Assembly (NCBI GenBank): GCA_003241875.1
Contig: QBLU01000009.1
Coordinates: forward strand, 1 to 64,000
Source of the DNA: Alphaproteobacteria bacterium
GTDB lineage: Bacteria > Pseudomonadota > Alphaproteobacteria > Sphingomonadales > Sphingomonadaceae
Reading direction: 5' to 3'
Length of the DNA: 64,000 bases
In this document: one piece after another, positions 19,340 through 29,828 of the stretch
Layout: each line of letters begins with the position of its first letter
How positions within the stretch are numbered: position 1 is the stretch's first letter
Position numbers and translations under genes: made by a program
Notes under the pieces: model-generated
Database searches by the model: none
What the model was told of the DNA's origin: nothing
What the model saw: the letters and a program-made list of their open reading frames with translations, nothing else

Positions 19340-21991
19340 CTAGCCGAAGCGTTGGCCCACGCGGATACCGAAGAACTGGGGCCTGATCGTGAAGGTTCGC
19401 GCCGAGTTGGCACAGAAATCGATCGAGCAGAATGTGTTCCTGGTCAGCTCGCCGCGCTTGTCGAAGGCGTTGTTGATGAACAGGTCGATGCTCCAGCTGT
19501 CCTTGCGGATGCCGGCCGAGAAATCGAACGAGACGAAGCCCGATGTGTCACCGTAAAGGGCGGCGTTGGTTTCGTTCAGATCCTGGGTGGCGCCCGTCTG
19601 ATACAGGGCTGCCACCTGGAGATAGCTGGCATAGCCTCCGAAATCAGTGTCATAGCGCACCGAGCTGGAGCCCTTGAACCGTGGCTGGCGCGGCAGCCGC
19701 GTGCCATCGACGGCGGCGACCTGCGGTGTGTTGGTGTTCGTGCCCGGGATGGTCTGGCCGCGCGCACAAGTCGACAATTGCGCGATCGTCAATGTCGTGG
19801 TGTTCACCGCGAAGTTGCAGAAATCCCCCTTCAACTTGGCGTCGTTGAAGGCGCCCGAAGAAGCGATTGTGAATTCACCGAGCTTCAGCGTCGCGTCATA
19901 CTCGATTCCCTTGACCTCGGCATTGCCGGCATTGCCGGTAAAGCCTGCGCCCTGGGCACCGGCGACGACGACGCCGTACTGGATGTCGTTCCATTTCTCG
20001 AGATAGATTGCGGCGTTGAAACGGAAGATGTTGTTCCAGATCGTCTTTACGCCGATTTCGTAGTTGATCAGCGTTTCCGCTTCGTACGGCGGCGCTGCCG
20101 CAGTCCCGACGTTGCGAATGCGCAGCGGCCGGTTGAAGCCGCCGGGCCGGAAGCCGGTCGAATAGTTGAGGTAGATCAGCTTTTGATCGGCGACCTGCCA
20201 GTCGAGCGCGACCTTATGGGTTTCGCCCTGTTCCTTGTATCGCCCGACCTGATCCTTCGCCAGCGGGTTGATGTTGCGGCACTGCAGGCGTTCTGCCGGG
20301 AAGGGAACGGCGCAGCCGATGGCGCCGGTCGGGATGAATGTCGCAGCGGTACCGGCGGCCGACCCGGCCACGCCGGCAAAGCCGGTGCGTGCCGACTCGG
20401 TCCAGAAATAACGGATGCCGCCGGTAATCTTCAGTGTCTCGAAGATGTTGTAATGACCCTCGGCAAAGACGGCGTAGTCCTTGAGGTCGGTGTCCTGCTC
20501 CGTGAGGTAGAAGGCATCGTTCTTCACCGCCGGCGAGCCCAGCACCATGGTGCCGCCCTGGGCGATCGGCACGCCGAAGGTATTGGCGAAGTTCGGGTCG
20601 TCGCCGCCGCCGACATCGGTATAGCCGACGATGCTGCTGAGGCCATGGATACCGTAATTGTCGTTGGTCTCGTTGTGCTGCGACTGGAAGAAGCCGCCGA
20701 CGGTGACATTGAACGGCCACGACGACGGCGTCTTGAGGCGCAGTTCCTGGGTGAATTTCCGCTGGTTGCGAACGTTGCTGTAAAACTGCGTTGGATCGAG
20801 CAGCGTGTTGCACTTCAACGTCGCGCCCGCCCCGGTGCAGCCGCTCTTGTCGAAGAATTGCAGATAGCTTTCATAGCCGGCGCCGAAGCCGTCATAGGTG
20901 ACGGTGTAATAGCTGTAGTCGTTCAGCAGCTTCGTCTGGCGCTGGTGATAGCCGGTCGCCGACACCACGTCCCAATCGCCGATATGGCCGTGGATGGTCA
21001 GCGAGGCCTGGTACCATTTGTCGTCCTGGCGGGTCACGTCATAGTCGTGGACCTGCAGGTCGCCGATGCGCTGGTCAAAGCCGAAATAGCCATTGGCGAT
21101 CTGGCGCTGGGCCATGATGGACGGCGTGATGTCCCAGCCGTCGGCCGGTTCCCAGCGCAGTGTCAGGCGGCCGCCATAAGTCTCGACCGGGTTGTAATTG
21201 TCCTTGGCGATCGCCGCATTGTTCAGCGTGAAACTCGTCAACGGATTGTTGTCGCCGAGCGTCAGGACGGCCGGGCTGCCATCGTTGAGCTTGCCGTTGT
21301 TGGGGACGTTGTCGATGTAGCCGCCTTCCTTGCGATAGAAGCCCATGACGCGCGCGGCGAGTGTCTCTCCGAGCGGCACGTTGACAAAGGCTTCCGCGCC
21401 GCCGCCGAAATTGCCCTTGCCGGACTTGTTGCCCTCGACATTGTAGCCGGCGGAAAACGCGCCGAGCTTGGGCTTGTTGGTGATGAAGCGCACCGTGCCA
21501 GCCAGCGAACTGGCGCCGAACAACGTGCCTTGCGGGCCGGACAGCGCCTCGATGCGTTCGAGGTCGAAGACATGGATGTCGGGAAAGCCGGCGGCGGTGT
21601 CGGTGATCGGAATGTCGTCGAGGTAATAGCCGGTCGCCGAATAGACGCCGCCGGCCGGCACGATACCGCGGAAATAGATATCGTTGCGGCCCGGGCCGAT
21701 GCCGGCGAACGACACCGAAGGCAGCAGCGCCGCGAAGTCGGACAGGCCCTTGACCTGGCGCTGGCTGAGCACATCGCCACTGAGCACCTGGATCGAGATC
21801 GGCACCTTCTGGACGTTCTCGGCGCTGCGCGTCGCGGTGACGATGATCTCTTCGAAGCCGGGGGCCGCATCCGCGGGCGCAGCCACCGCATCGGCGGCGC
21901 CGGCGATGGCGGGTGATGCGATCCCTGATAGAATCGTGGTCAGTTTCAACAGCTTGGTGAGGCGGGACTGTTGGCGAAAATGCGTCGACAT
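19340..21991 (-). CDS. TonB-dependent outer membrane receptor
   Basis: TonB box and plug (EEIIVTATRSAENVQKVPISIQVLSGD; GPQGTLFGASSLAGTVRFITNKP); C-terminal beta-strand motif FFGIRVGQRFG; start ATG at 21991. Confidence 0.92.
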   Translation of the reverse strand: MSTHFRQQSRLTKLLKLTTILSGIASPAIAGAADAVAAPADAAPGFEEIIVTATRSAENVQKVPISIQVLSGDVLSQRQVKGLSDFAALLPSVSFAGIGPGRNDIYFRGIVPAGGVYSATGYYLDDIPITDTAAGFPDIHVFDLERIEALSGPQGTLFGASSLAGTVRFITNKPKLGAFSAGYNVEGNKSGKGNFGGGAEAFVNVPLGETLAARVMGFYRKEGGYIDNVPNNGKLNDGSPAVLTLGDNNPLTSFTLNNAAIAKDNYNPVETYGGRLTLRWEPADGWDITPSIMAQRQIANGYFGFDQRIGDLQVHDYDVTRQDDKWYQASLTIHGHIGDWDVVSATGYHQRQTKLLNDYSYYTVTYDGFGAGYESYLQFFDKSGCTGAGATLKCNTLLDPTQFYSNVRNQRKFTQELRLKTPSSWPFNVTVGGFFQSQHNETNDNYGIHGLSSIVGYTDVGGGDDPNFANTFGVPIAQGGTMVLGSPAVKNDAFYLTEQDTDLKDYAVFAEGHYNIFETLKITGGIRYFWTESARTGFAGVAGSAAGTAATFIPTGAIGCAVPFPAERLQCRNINPLAKDQVGRYKEQGETHKVALDWQVADQKLIYLNYSTGFRPGGFNRPLRIRNVGTAAAPPYEAETLINYEIGVKTIWNNIFRFNAAIYLEKWNDIQYGVVVAGAQGAGFTGNAGNAEVKGIEYDATLKLGEFTIASSGAFNDAKLKGDFCNFAVNTTTLTIAQLSTCARGQTIPGTNTNTPQVAAVDGTRLPRQPRFKGSSSVRYDTDFGGYASYLQVAALYQTGATQDLNETNAALYGDTSGFVSFDFSAGIRKDSWSIDLFINNAFDKRGELTRNTFCSIDFCANSARTFTIRPQFFGIRVGQRFG

Positions 21992-22297
21992 GGCTGGAGA
22001 CCCCCTGTTAAGCGAGAGCTCCTCCCCACGCGTCGCGACACGCGTAATCCGCAGCCGAACGAAGGCGCCAATTGTGACGTCTCTTCGCCGGATCGTCCTG
22101 CCCTCGACTGCGCATGACGCAGTTTCGAGCCCTGAAATCCCGCAACACCCCGACTTCGTCACCGTCTTACTGGACGGTTGTACAGGATGGATAATGGTGC
22201 GACAAAATGTTTAGTCAATCCCTTTTTCGATACCCCGTTTCGGGGCAGGAACGAGGCGCCGCGGACCGGTCCGCAGGCCAGAACTGGAAAGGCGCCT

Positions 22298-24331
22298 ATG
22301 GTCGTTGCACGCGCTGAGCCGACGACAGCCCGTCCGGGCGGCCTTGATGCGGCGCTCCAAGCGGCGACGGCACTGCTGGCGGACCAGCCCGCAGCCGCGC
22401 TCGACGCGGCGGAGGCGATCCTGACGGCGGCACCGGGGTTGCCGCCGGCGGAGCTGCTGGCCGGGCAGGCGCTGCGGCGGCTGGGCCGGGCCGATGCGGC
22501 ACTGGCCCGGCTGGCCGCGCTCGCCCGCAGCCAGCCGCGCGTGCCGGCGGTAACCTGGGAACTGGCGCAGGCGGCGAGCGAAGCCGGTGACACCCTGGCC
22601 GCGATCGCGGCGCTTGAGCGGCTGACGGGGCAATTGCCGGCAGTCGCAGGCGGCTGGTTCCTGCTCGGCAAGGAACTGCGCAAGGCCGGGCGCGCGGAGG
22701 CCTCATGGCATGCCGAGTTGGCGGGCGTGCAGGCGTCGGCGCGCGACCCCAGGCTGCTGGAAGCCGCGGCGGCGATGAACGACGGCCAGCTCGATGCGGC
22801 GGCCGCGATGGTCGAGGCGGTGCTGGCGAAAGCGCCTGAGGATGCGCCGGCGTGCCGACTGCTGGGGGAGATCGCCTGGCGCCGCGGCGACATGACCGAG
22901 GCGCTGTCGCTTGTTGGCCGCGCCGTCGCGGCGGCGCCCGGATTCGATATGGCGCGCGAATTCCTCGTGCGGCTGCTGCTGCAGTCCAACCGGCTGACCG
23001 AGGCGCTGGAGCATGCGCGATTGCTCGGCGACTCGCCGGCGGCGAACCCGGGCTACGAACTGGTCATGGCATCGGTGCTGGTGCGGCTGGGCGACCAGCA
23101 AGGCGCCTCGGCGATCTATGAGCGGCTGCTCGAGGCGCACCCCGACCAGCCGCAAGTCTGGCAGAATCTCGGCCATGTGCACAAGACCTTGGGACGGCAA
23201 GACGATGCCGTTCGCGCCTATCGCGCGGCGGTGACCCGGCTGCCGACGATGGGCGAAGCCTGGTGGAGCCTCGCCAACCTGAAGACGGTGCGGCTGGACA
23301 GCGACGATATCGCCGCGATGCAGCGCGCACTGGCGGACGGCGGCGCCGCGCGCGAAGAGGACATCTTTCACCTGCATTTCTCGCTCGGCAAGGCGCTGGA
23401 GGATGCCGGCGCCTATGCAGCGTCATTCGACCATTATGACCGCGGCAATCGCCTGCGCCGCGCCCTGATCCGCCATGACCCCGAGGCATTTTCGGCCGAG
23501 GTCGCGGCGACCGCCCGGGTGTTCACTGCGTCTTTCCTCGCCGGCGTCGGCGACGGCGGGTGCCCGGCGCCCGACCCCATCTTCATCGTCGGCCTGCCGC
23601 GCTCGGGCTCGACCCTCGTCGAACAGATCCTGGCGAGCCACAGCCAGGTCGAAGGCACGATGGAACTGCCCGACATGATGATGATCGCCAGCCGCCTGCA
23701 GGGCCGCGTCGACGATGGCGAGTTCGCCGATTTCGGGGCGATGGCGGCCGCGCTGACTCCGGCGGACCGGACGCGGCTGGGGGAGGAGTATCTCGAACGC
23801 ACCCGTGTCCACAGGCGCAGCGACCGGCCGCTGTTCATCGACAAGATGCCCAACAACTGGCAGCACGTCGGGCTGATCCGCCTGATCCTGCCGAACGCGC
23901 GGATCATCGATGCGCGGCGTCACCCGATGTCGTGCTGCTTTTCGGGCTGGAAGCAGCACTTCGCCCGCGGCCAGAGTTTTTCCTATGACCTTGCGGAGCT
24001 CGGCCGCTATTATCGAGACTATGTCGGCCTGATGGCAGCATTCGACGTCGCGGCACCCGGGGCGGTCCACCGCGTAATCTATGAGGATATGGTCGACCAG
24101 ACCGAGCGCGAGATCCGCCGGCTGCTCGACTATCTGGGGCTGGCATTCGAGCCGGCGTGCCTCGAATTCTACAAGAACGACCGTGCCGTGCGAACGGCGA
24201 GTTCCGAACAGGTCCGGCAACCGATCTTCACCGATGGCATCGAGCAGTGGAAGCATTATGCACAATGGCTCGACCCGCTGGTCGCGGCACTGGGGCCGGT
24301 GCTGCCTGCCTATCCGGGGGCGCCCGGCTAG
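22298..24331 (+). CDS. TPR-containing sulfotransferase family protein
   Basis: N-terminal TPR-like repeats; sulfotransferase 5'-PSB motif (DPIFIVGLPRSGSTLVEQILASHSQVEGTMELPDM). Confidence 0.9.
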   Translation: MVVARAEPTTARPGGLDAALQAATALLADQPAAALDAAEAILTAAPGLPPAELLAGQALRRLGRADAALARLAALARSQPRVPAVTWELAQAASEAGDTLAAIAALERLTGQLPAVAGGWFLLGKELRKAGRAEASWHAELAGVQASARDPRLLEAAAAMNDGQLDAAAAMVEAVLAKAPEDAPACRLLGEIAWRRGDMTEALSLVGRAVAAAPGFDMAREFLVRLLLQSNRLTEALEHARLLGDSPAANPGYELVMASVLVRLGDQQGASAIYERLLEAHPDQPQVWQNLGHVHKTLGRQDDAVRAYRAAVTRLPTMGEAWWSLANLKTVRLDSDDIAAMQRALADGGAAREEDIFHLHFSLGKALEDAGAYAASFDHYDRGNRLRRALIRHDPEAFSAEVAATARVFTASFLAGVGDGGCPAPDPIFIVGLPRSGSTLVEQILASHSQVEGTMELPDMMMIASRLQGRVDDGEFADFGAMAAALTPADRTRLGEEYLERTRVHRRSDRPLFIDKMPNNWQHVGLIRLILPNARIIDARRHPMSCCFSGWKQHFARGQSFSYDLAELGRYYRDYVGLMAAFDVAAPGAVHRVIYEDMVDQTEREIRRLLDYLGLAFEPACLEFYKNDRAVRTASSEQVRQPIFTDGIEQWKHYAQWLDPLVAALGPVLPAYPGAPG

Positions 24332-24346
24332 ATCGTGAGCCTTGGG

Positions 24347-24760
24347 CTAGGCCCAGCCGAGCTGTCGGAGCGCCCAGGCATCGTTCCACACCTTGGTCAT
24401 GTGGCGGACACGACCGTCTTCCAGCGCGATGACATAGACATAGTCCGATTGCGCGGCCTTGCCGGTGGGCGGTGACAGGCCGCCCGCGGCGCTGTTGGTG
24501 CCGGTGAACACTGCCGAGGCGATGACGGTGTCGCGCGCCGCGTCATAGGCAAAGCCGGTCAGGTGATAGGCGCCGTCGGGCACCGGCACGAGCAGGCCCT
24601 TCATCCATTCGGCATAGTCTGCCAAGGTCGTGATGCTCGCGATCGCATCGGCCTGCGCCGCAAAGCCTGCGTCGGCGTGGCAATAGGCCGAACAGCCTGC
24701 CCAGCCCTTGCCGGTCTCGCAGGCGATGAAAAAGGCCTCGGCAGTTGCGATGCTGTCCAT
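24347..24760 (-). CDS. NTF2/SnoaL-like fold protein
   Basis: MDSIATAEAFFIACETGKGW...YCHADAGFAAQADAI...VWNDAWALRQLGW. Confidence 0.7.
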   Translation of the reverse strand: MDSIATAEAFFIACETGKGWAGCSAYCHADAGFAAQADAIASITTLADYAEWMKGLLVPVPDGAYHLTGFAYDAARDTVIASAVFTGTNSAAGGLSPPTGKAAQSDYVYVIALEDGRVRHMTKVWNDAWALRQLGWA

Positions 24761-24779
24761 GGTCGGTCCTTTCGGGCGG

Positions 24780-25280
24780 TTACTTGATCGTGCCCGCGTC
24801 GACGAGTTGCCGGCGCAGTTCGGCATTCTGGCTGCCGCTTGCCTTGCCTTCGGCGCGTACCGCGGCGATTTCAGCGGGTTTGAACGGGGTGGCCGACTTG
24901 GCAGGCTTCAGGCTCAGCACGTGGTTCAGCGCCTCGGCGATTTCGGCATCGGTCATGGCCACCATCGACGGCATCAGCCCGGTGATCGACTGGCCATCGA
25001 CGAGGATCGTGCCGTACATGCCGTGGAGGACGGTGCGCGCCAGATAGTGGCGGCCCGCCGGCGTCTGCGCGATGGCGGCGCCGCGTCCGGCCAGGCGCGG
25101 AAACTGGCCGGCAAGACCCTCGCCACCCGGCTGATGGCACATTGCGCAGCGCGCCACATAGGTTGCCTTGGGCACGGCAAGGGCCGGCGTGCCGGCGATC
25201 ACCGCGGCCAGCGCCGCGTGCGTCAGAAAGCCTCTGGCGGACCGTGTCTGCAACTGCCAAGTCCCCCTGTGGCGGCGCAC
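24780..25280 (-). CDS. Monoheme c-type cytochrome, exported
   Basis: CAMCH heme motif with distal Met region (GLMPSM); signal-like N-terminus. Confidence 0.8.
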   Translation of the reverse strand: MRRHRGTWQLQTRSARGFLTHAALAAVIAGTPALAVPKATYVARCAMCHQPGGEGLAGQFPRLAGRGAAIAQTPAGRHYLARTVLHGMYGTILVDGQSITGLMPSMVAMTDAEIAEALNHVLSLKPAKSATPFKPAEIAAVRAEGKASGSQNAELRRQLVDAGTIK

Positions 25281-25406
25281 CGGACGCTGCCCCCGCGGCC
25301 CGAAATCGCATGATCTGGAACGCGGTATGAAGATACTGGACAGGCATCAAGTCTGCGTCAAGCGCGGGAACTGGCCCCCGGCCGTGCGACACGCTAAGCC
25401 GCCCGC

Positions 25407-26063
25407 ATGAGTGTTCCTTCGTCAACGTCCGCGGCCATCCGGCCGGGCATCTATCCTCGCGGCGCCGAAACCGTCGACCTGATCCTGAAGGCGGCGCTGG
25501 CCGTGCTGATCGACGAAGGCGCCGCAGCCTTCACGTTGCGCCGCATCGCCACCCAATGCGGCATGAAGGTGGGCAATCTTACTTACCATTTCCCGCGCAA
25601 GGAGCTGCTGATCCAGCTGCTGCTCGACGAGATGCTCGAATTCTACGAATTGCTGCTCGACGAAACGGCGCGCCGGCCCGGCTTGAGCCCCGAGGAGCAG
25701 CTGACGATCATCATCGGCCTGTGCATCGACGACATCGGCAGCAAACGCACGACGCATCTGTTCACCGAACTCTGGGCGCTGGCCAACCACAATCCGGCCG
25801 TCGCCGAACGCGTCGCGGCCTTTTACCGGGTGGCGCACGGGCAGATCGCCCAGGCGGTGGCACCGCTCAACCCGGCGCTCGCTCCCGACGAGGTCGAGGC
25901 GGTGGCGCGCTTCATCAGCGCGGCGATGGAGGGGACCACGATCTTTGTCGGCCATGGCAAGGCCTGGGCCGACCAGCGCGCCTGGATGAAGGCGATTTCC
26001 ACGACGGCGCTGGTGCAGCTTGCCAAAACGGTGACGCCGGACGATATTCGGCGCTTCGACTGA
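25407..26063 (+). CDS. TetR/AcrR-family transcriptional regulator
   Basis: ILKAALAVLIDEGAAAFTLRRIATQCGMKVGNLTYHFPRKELLIQLLLDEML. Confidence 0.92.
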   Translation: MSVPSSTSAAIRPGIYPRGAETVDLILKAALAVLIDEGAAAFTLRRIATQCGMKVGNLTYHFPRKELLIQLLLDEMLEFYELLLDETARRPGLSPEEQLTIIIGLCIDDIGSKRTTHLFTELWALANHNPAVAERVAAFYRVAHGQIAQAVAPLNPALAPDEVEAVARFISAAMEGTTIFVGHGKAWADQRAWMKAISTTALVQLAKTVTPDDIRRFD

Positions 26064-26163
26064 GCGAGTTCCGACACGGGCGTTTGTCAGCAACGTCCGG
26101 TCGCCAAGGGGAGGATCATCCGGACGGCGGTGGCCATGGCCCCGCCGCAACCAGGGGGATCTG

Positions 26164-27348
26164 TTGCGCGGCGCTGGCGATATCCGTGACACGAGCTTTT
26201 GGCGCCACGGGCTGGTGGCGGCGATCGCGCTGTTGCAGCCCGGCATCGACCCCATCTTCCTCGTCCTGCTGTCCCATCACAGCGGCCTTGCGCCCGCCGA
26301 CCACGGGCTGATCGTCGGTGCCAGCCAGACGGGCATGGCGGTCGGCGCATTGCTGTTCGCGGCAATCCCGCGGCTTCGCGGACACAGCTGCCGCTGGGCG
26401 GCGGTAGGCGCCACGCTGGCCGGACTCGCGACGGTGACTGTGACCGGCCTCGCCGCGCTGGTCGTCGTCCGCGCCCTGTTCGGGCTTTGCAACGGCCTGT
26501 TGTATGCATCGGCGTTGTCGTCGGCGACACGGCGGGACCCTGCTCAAGCGATGGGGATCGTCCTGCTCACCCAGTTGGTGCTTGCGACGATCGTCGCGCT
26601 GGCGCTGCCGCAGATCGCCACGCACGCCGGATCCGGCCCGGCGCTGGCGCTGCTCGCCGGCCTGTCGCTTGCGGCGGCGGCGCTGGCCTGCCGCGACCGG
26701 TGCGACAGCGCCGCCAGCGCACCCCACCCGGGCGGAGCAGCCGCGCGCGACACTGGCGCGGCGGCGGCGGTATTCCTGTTCGTCGCCGGCAGCATGATGG
26801 TCTGGAGCTATGCCGGCGCCAGCGCGGTCGTTGCCGGCCTGTCGGAAGCGACGGTTGGTGCAGCCGTGGCGCTCGGCTCGATCGCCGGCGGCGGCGCGTC
26901 GCTGCTGGTTGCACTGGGTGCCCGGCGGGGCTGGCGCGCGCTGCCACTGGTGCCGGCAGGATCACTGGCGGCGCTCGCGATGCTGGCGCCATTTGCCGTG
27001 CCCGCAGGCGCGGTCGGCTTCATCGCCGGCATGGTGATCTTCAACCTGGGCGCAACCTATGCCGTCGCCCGGTTTTCGGCGCATGCCATCGCGACAACGC
27101 CGAACAGTGCCCGGATCGTCCCGGCGGTGCAGACGAGCGCCATGGTCGTCGGGCCATTGGCGGCTGCCTTGGCGGTCCACGGCGGCGGCGTTGCGGCGCT
27201 GGCAGGCGCTGCTGCCGCGGCGCTCGGGCTTGCCGTCCTGGCGCTGGCGATCGATGGGCGCGGGCTGCGGGACGGTCGCCTTGCAAAGGATCCAGTGCCT
27301 CAGGCAAATTGTCAGGCCGCGCTGGATGAAGCCTTGACGCAACCTTGA
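26164..27348 (+). CDS. MFS transporter
   Basis: About 12 TM segments with MFS-like organisation; exact start uncertain. Confidence 0.75.
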   Translation: MRGAGDIRDTSFWRHGLVAAIALLQPGIDPIFLVLLSHHSGLAPADHGLIVGASQTGMAVGALLFAAIPRLRGHSCRWAAVGATLAGLATVTVTGLAALVVVRALFGLCNGLLYASALSSATRRDPAQAMGIVLLTQLVLATIVALALPQIATHAGSGPALALLAGLSLAAAALACRDRCDSAASAPHPGGAAARDTGAAAAVFLFVAGSMMVWSYAGASAVVAGLSEATVGAAVALGSIAGGGASLLVALGARRGWRALPLVPAGSLAALAMLAPFAVPAGAVGFIAGMVIFNLGATYAVARFSAHAIATTPNSARIVPAVQTSAMVVGPLAAALAVHGGGVAALAGAAAAALGLAVLALAIDGRGLRDGRLAKDPVPQANCQAALDEALTQP

Positions 27349-27446
27349 CGGCCGTCCAGTCTGTTTGCAGCGCACCATTGCCGGGCGCGATTCAGGCTCG
27401 GCAGGTCGCCATGACAGGATTTGACGCCAGGGGGACAGACGCGACC

Positions 27447-28640
27447 ATGACGATCCCGCATTCACGTCGTCGCTCGGCAGCACCTCGCGCGCTGCTTGCA
27501 CTTTTGGGCAGCGCGGCACTGACGTCGCCGGTCGCAGCACAGCCAGCAGCGACGCCAGCGCCGGTTCTCGAATCCGAAGAGGCGTTCGTCCATAAACTGC
27601 CGGCAGCGTCACCGCATTGGTCGTACATCCGCGGCGGATTCGATAGCGGCGGCACCCGTATCTTCAACGGCGACACCGGCAAGATGCTGGGCATGATCAA
27701 CACCAGCAAATGGTCCGATCTCGGCCTCGATCCGACGGGCAAGTTCCACTATGTGTCGGAAACGATCTGGACCAAGGTGCTGCGCGGCACTCGGCAGGAC
27801 CTTGTTGCCGTCTATGATCCGGTGACGCTCGATCTGGTTGCCGAAATCCCGATGCCGGGACGGCTGTTGATCGGTAGTCGCATCAACAATTTCGTCATCA
27901 GCGACGATGGCAAGACCGGCTATATCTACAATCTCAGCCCGGCGTCGTCGGTCAACGTCGTCGATTTCGCCAAGCGCAAGTTCGTCCAGACCGTGGAGCT
28001 GCCCGGCTGCGCCAGCCTGTTGCCAAACCCCGGCGTCGGATTTTCGGCGCTGTGCGGCGATGGCACGCTCGCAACCGTGGCACTGTCCGGCAAGACTCCG
28101 ACCGTCACCCACACGGCACCGTTCTTTTCCGCCACCAACGACCCGATCTTCGACAATTTCGCCTACAACCGCGGCACGTCAGAGGCGACGTTCGTCAGCT
28201 ACACGGGCCTGATCTACCAGGCGAAAATCGCGGCGACACCGGTGGTCGCGGCGCCCTGGTCGATCCAGGCCGCCGCCGGGCTTCGTGTGGGCGAAACCAA
28301 ACCGCTCGACATCAACTGGCTGCCGGGCGGCCGCCAGCCGATGGCACTGCACCGCGCCACCGGCCGGCTGTATGTACTGATGCACAAGGGCGAATATTGG
28401 AGCCACAAGGATCCGGGCACCGAAATCTGGGTCGTCGACCTCGCAGCCAGGAAGGTGGTGCGCCGCGTGCCCTTGAAAAAGCCTGCCGAGAATATCGAGG
28501 TCACGCAGGACGACAAGCCGCTGCTGTTCATCAATGGCGACGAGGATGCGACCCGCGTGCTGGATGCCACCAGCTATGAACAGAAGTTCGATATCGAACA
28601 CGCCGGCGGCGGCCTGATCGCCGTGGCCGGCGCCCGCTGA
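27447..28640 (+). CDS. TTQ-dependent amine dehydrogenase heavy (beta-propeller) subunit
   Basis: Signal peptide, propeller repeats, NxFVISDDGKTGYIYN, EYWSHKDPGTEIWVVDL; followed by E, D and A genes. Confidence 0.88.
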   Translation: MTIPHSRRRSAAPRALLALLGSAALTSPVAAQPAATPAPVLESEEAFVHKLPAASPHWSYIRGGFDSGGTRIFNGDTGKMLGMINTSKWSDLGLDPTGKFHYVSETIWTKVLRGTRQDLVAVYDPVTLDLVAEIPMPGRLLIGSRINNFVISDDGKTGYIYNLSPASSVNVVDFAKRKFVQTVELPGCASLLPNPGVGFSALCGDGTLATVALSGKTPTVTHTAPFFSATNDPIFDNFAYNRGTSEATFVSYTGLIYQAKIAATPVVAAPWSIQAAAGLRVGETKPLDINWLPGGRQPMALHRATGRLYVLMHKGEYWSHKDPGTEIWVVDLAARKVVRRVPLKKPAENIEVTQDDKPLLFINGDEDATRVLDATSYEQKFDIEHAGGGLIAVAGAR

Positions 28641-28646
28641 CATCCA

Positions 28647-29186
28647 TTGCCGGGATCGATCCTCCAGATCGCCGGCCTTGCCGCCAGCGTCTTTGTCGGG
28701 CTGATCTTCCTGGTCGCCGGCATCGACAAGCTGCGGCACCGGGCGCTGCTGCCCGGCGTCATCGCCAACTATCGGCTGCTGCCGGCCGCGCTGGTGGCGC
28801 CGGCGGCGCTGCTGTTGCCGACGGTCGAACTGGTGGTGGCGACGGGGCTGCTATCGGGCAATCGCCTGGCGGCGCCGGTTGCAGCTATCGCCTTGCTGCT
28901 GGTGTTCGCCGCAGCGATGGCGATCAACATCCGGCGCGGCCGGCGGAACATCGACTGCGGCTGTGGGCACGCGGCCCTGCGCCAGTCGCTCGGCTGGGGG
29001 CTGGTGGCGCGTAACCTGGGCATGGCGACGGCGCTGCTGCCGCGGTTCGTCGTCGGCCCCGGGCTCGCGCTTGTCGACATGGCGGTCGCCGCGCTCGCCG
29101 GGCTTGCTGCTTTCCTGCTGCTGCAGATGATCAACGCCATCAACGCGCTGCCAGCGCGACCGACAGGGAACAGGGGCAGGGCATGA
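28647..29186 (+). CDS. MauE-like methylamine utilization membrane protein (DoxX-like)
   Basis: VGLIFLVAGIDKLRHRALLPGVIANYRLLP; CGCG motif; position between B and D genes. Confidence 0.85.
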   Translation: MPGSILQIAGLAASVFVGLIFLVAGIDKLRHRALLPGVIANYRLLPAALVAPAALLLPTVELVVATGLLSGNRLAAPVAAIALLLVFAAAMAINIRRGRRNIDCGCGHAALRQSLGWGLVARNLGMATALLPRFVVGPGLALVDMAVAALAGLAAFLLLQMINAINALPARPTGNRGRA

Positions 29187-29797
29187 CGACCGCGCTGATC
29201 GTTTCGGAGATCCTGCAGTGGATCGTCCTCATCGGCTTTGGCATTGCCGGGCTGGCGCTGGCGCGGCAGGTCGGCGTGCTCCACGTCCGCGTGGCGCCGG
29301 CAGGCGCGCTCGATGCCGGCAAGGGCCCGGCGGTGGGTGATGCGGCACCCCACCTGCACGTCACCAGCCTCGATGGCACGGCGATGACGATCGGGGGCAC
29401 GCTGCCGGCGGCATCGCTGCGGCTGCTGATGTTCGTTTCGGCGCAGTGTCCGCTGTGCAAATCGCTCATTCCCGTCGCCAAATCCTTTGCCAAGGCGGAA
29501 CGCGTCGACCTCGTTTTCGTCGGGGACGACGATCCGGCGGCCCAGCACGCAATGATCGCCAGGTACGACATGGCCGCCTATCCGTTCATCAACGGCGCCG
29601 ATGTCGGACTTGCGTTCGAAGTCGACAAACTGCCCCACGCCGTTCTTCTCGATGCCACCGGCAAGGTGCTCGCCAAGGGACTCGTCAACAGCCGCGAACA
29701 TCTCGAGAGCCTGATCGTCAGCCATGAAATGGGCGTGCCGCACGTTCAGGACTACATCGCCGGCCTCCAGTCCGCCGGCAAGGCGCACGCCGCATGA
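29183..29797 (+). CDS. MauD-like thioredoxin-fold maturation protein
   Basis: FVSAQCPLCKSLIPVAKSF CPxC motif; N-terminal TM; overlaps the E gene by 4 nt. Confidence 0.9.
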   Translation: MTTALIVSEILQWIVLIGFGIAGLALARQVGVLHVRVAPAGALDAGKGPAVGDAAPHLHVTSLDGTAMTIGGTLPAASLRLLMFVSAQCPLCKSLIPVAKSFAKAERVDLVFVGDDDPAAQHAMIARYDMAAYPFINGADVGLAFEVDKLPHAVLLDATGKVLAKGLVNSREHLESLIVSHEMGVPHVQDYIAGLQSAGKAHAA

Positions 29798-29828
29798 ACT
29801 CAACGCGTCTCATCAAGGGGCACCGACC

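Noticed and set aside
19328-21916. 862-aa plus-strand ORF
   Set aside because: Antisense to the clear TonB receptor on the minus strand; no recognisable motifs.
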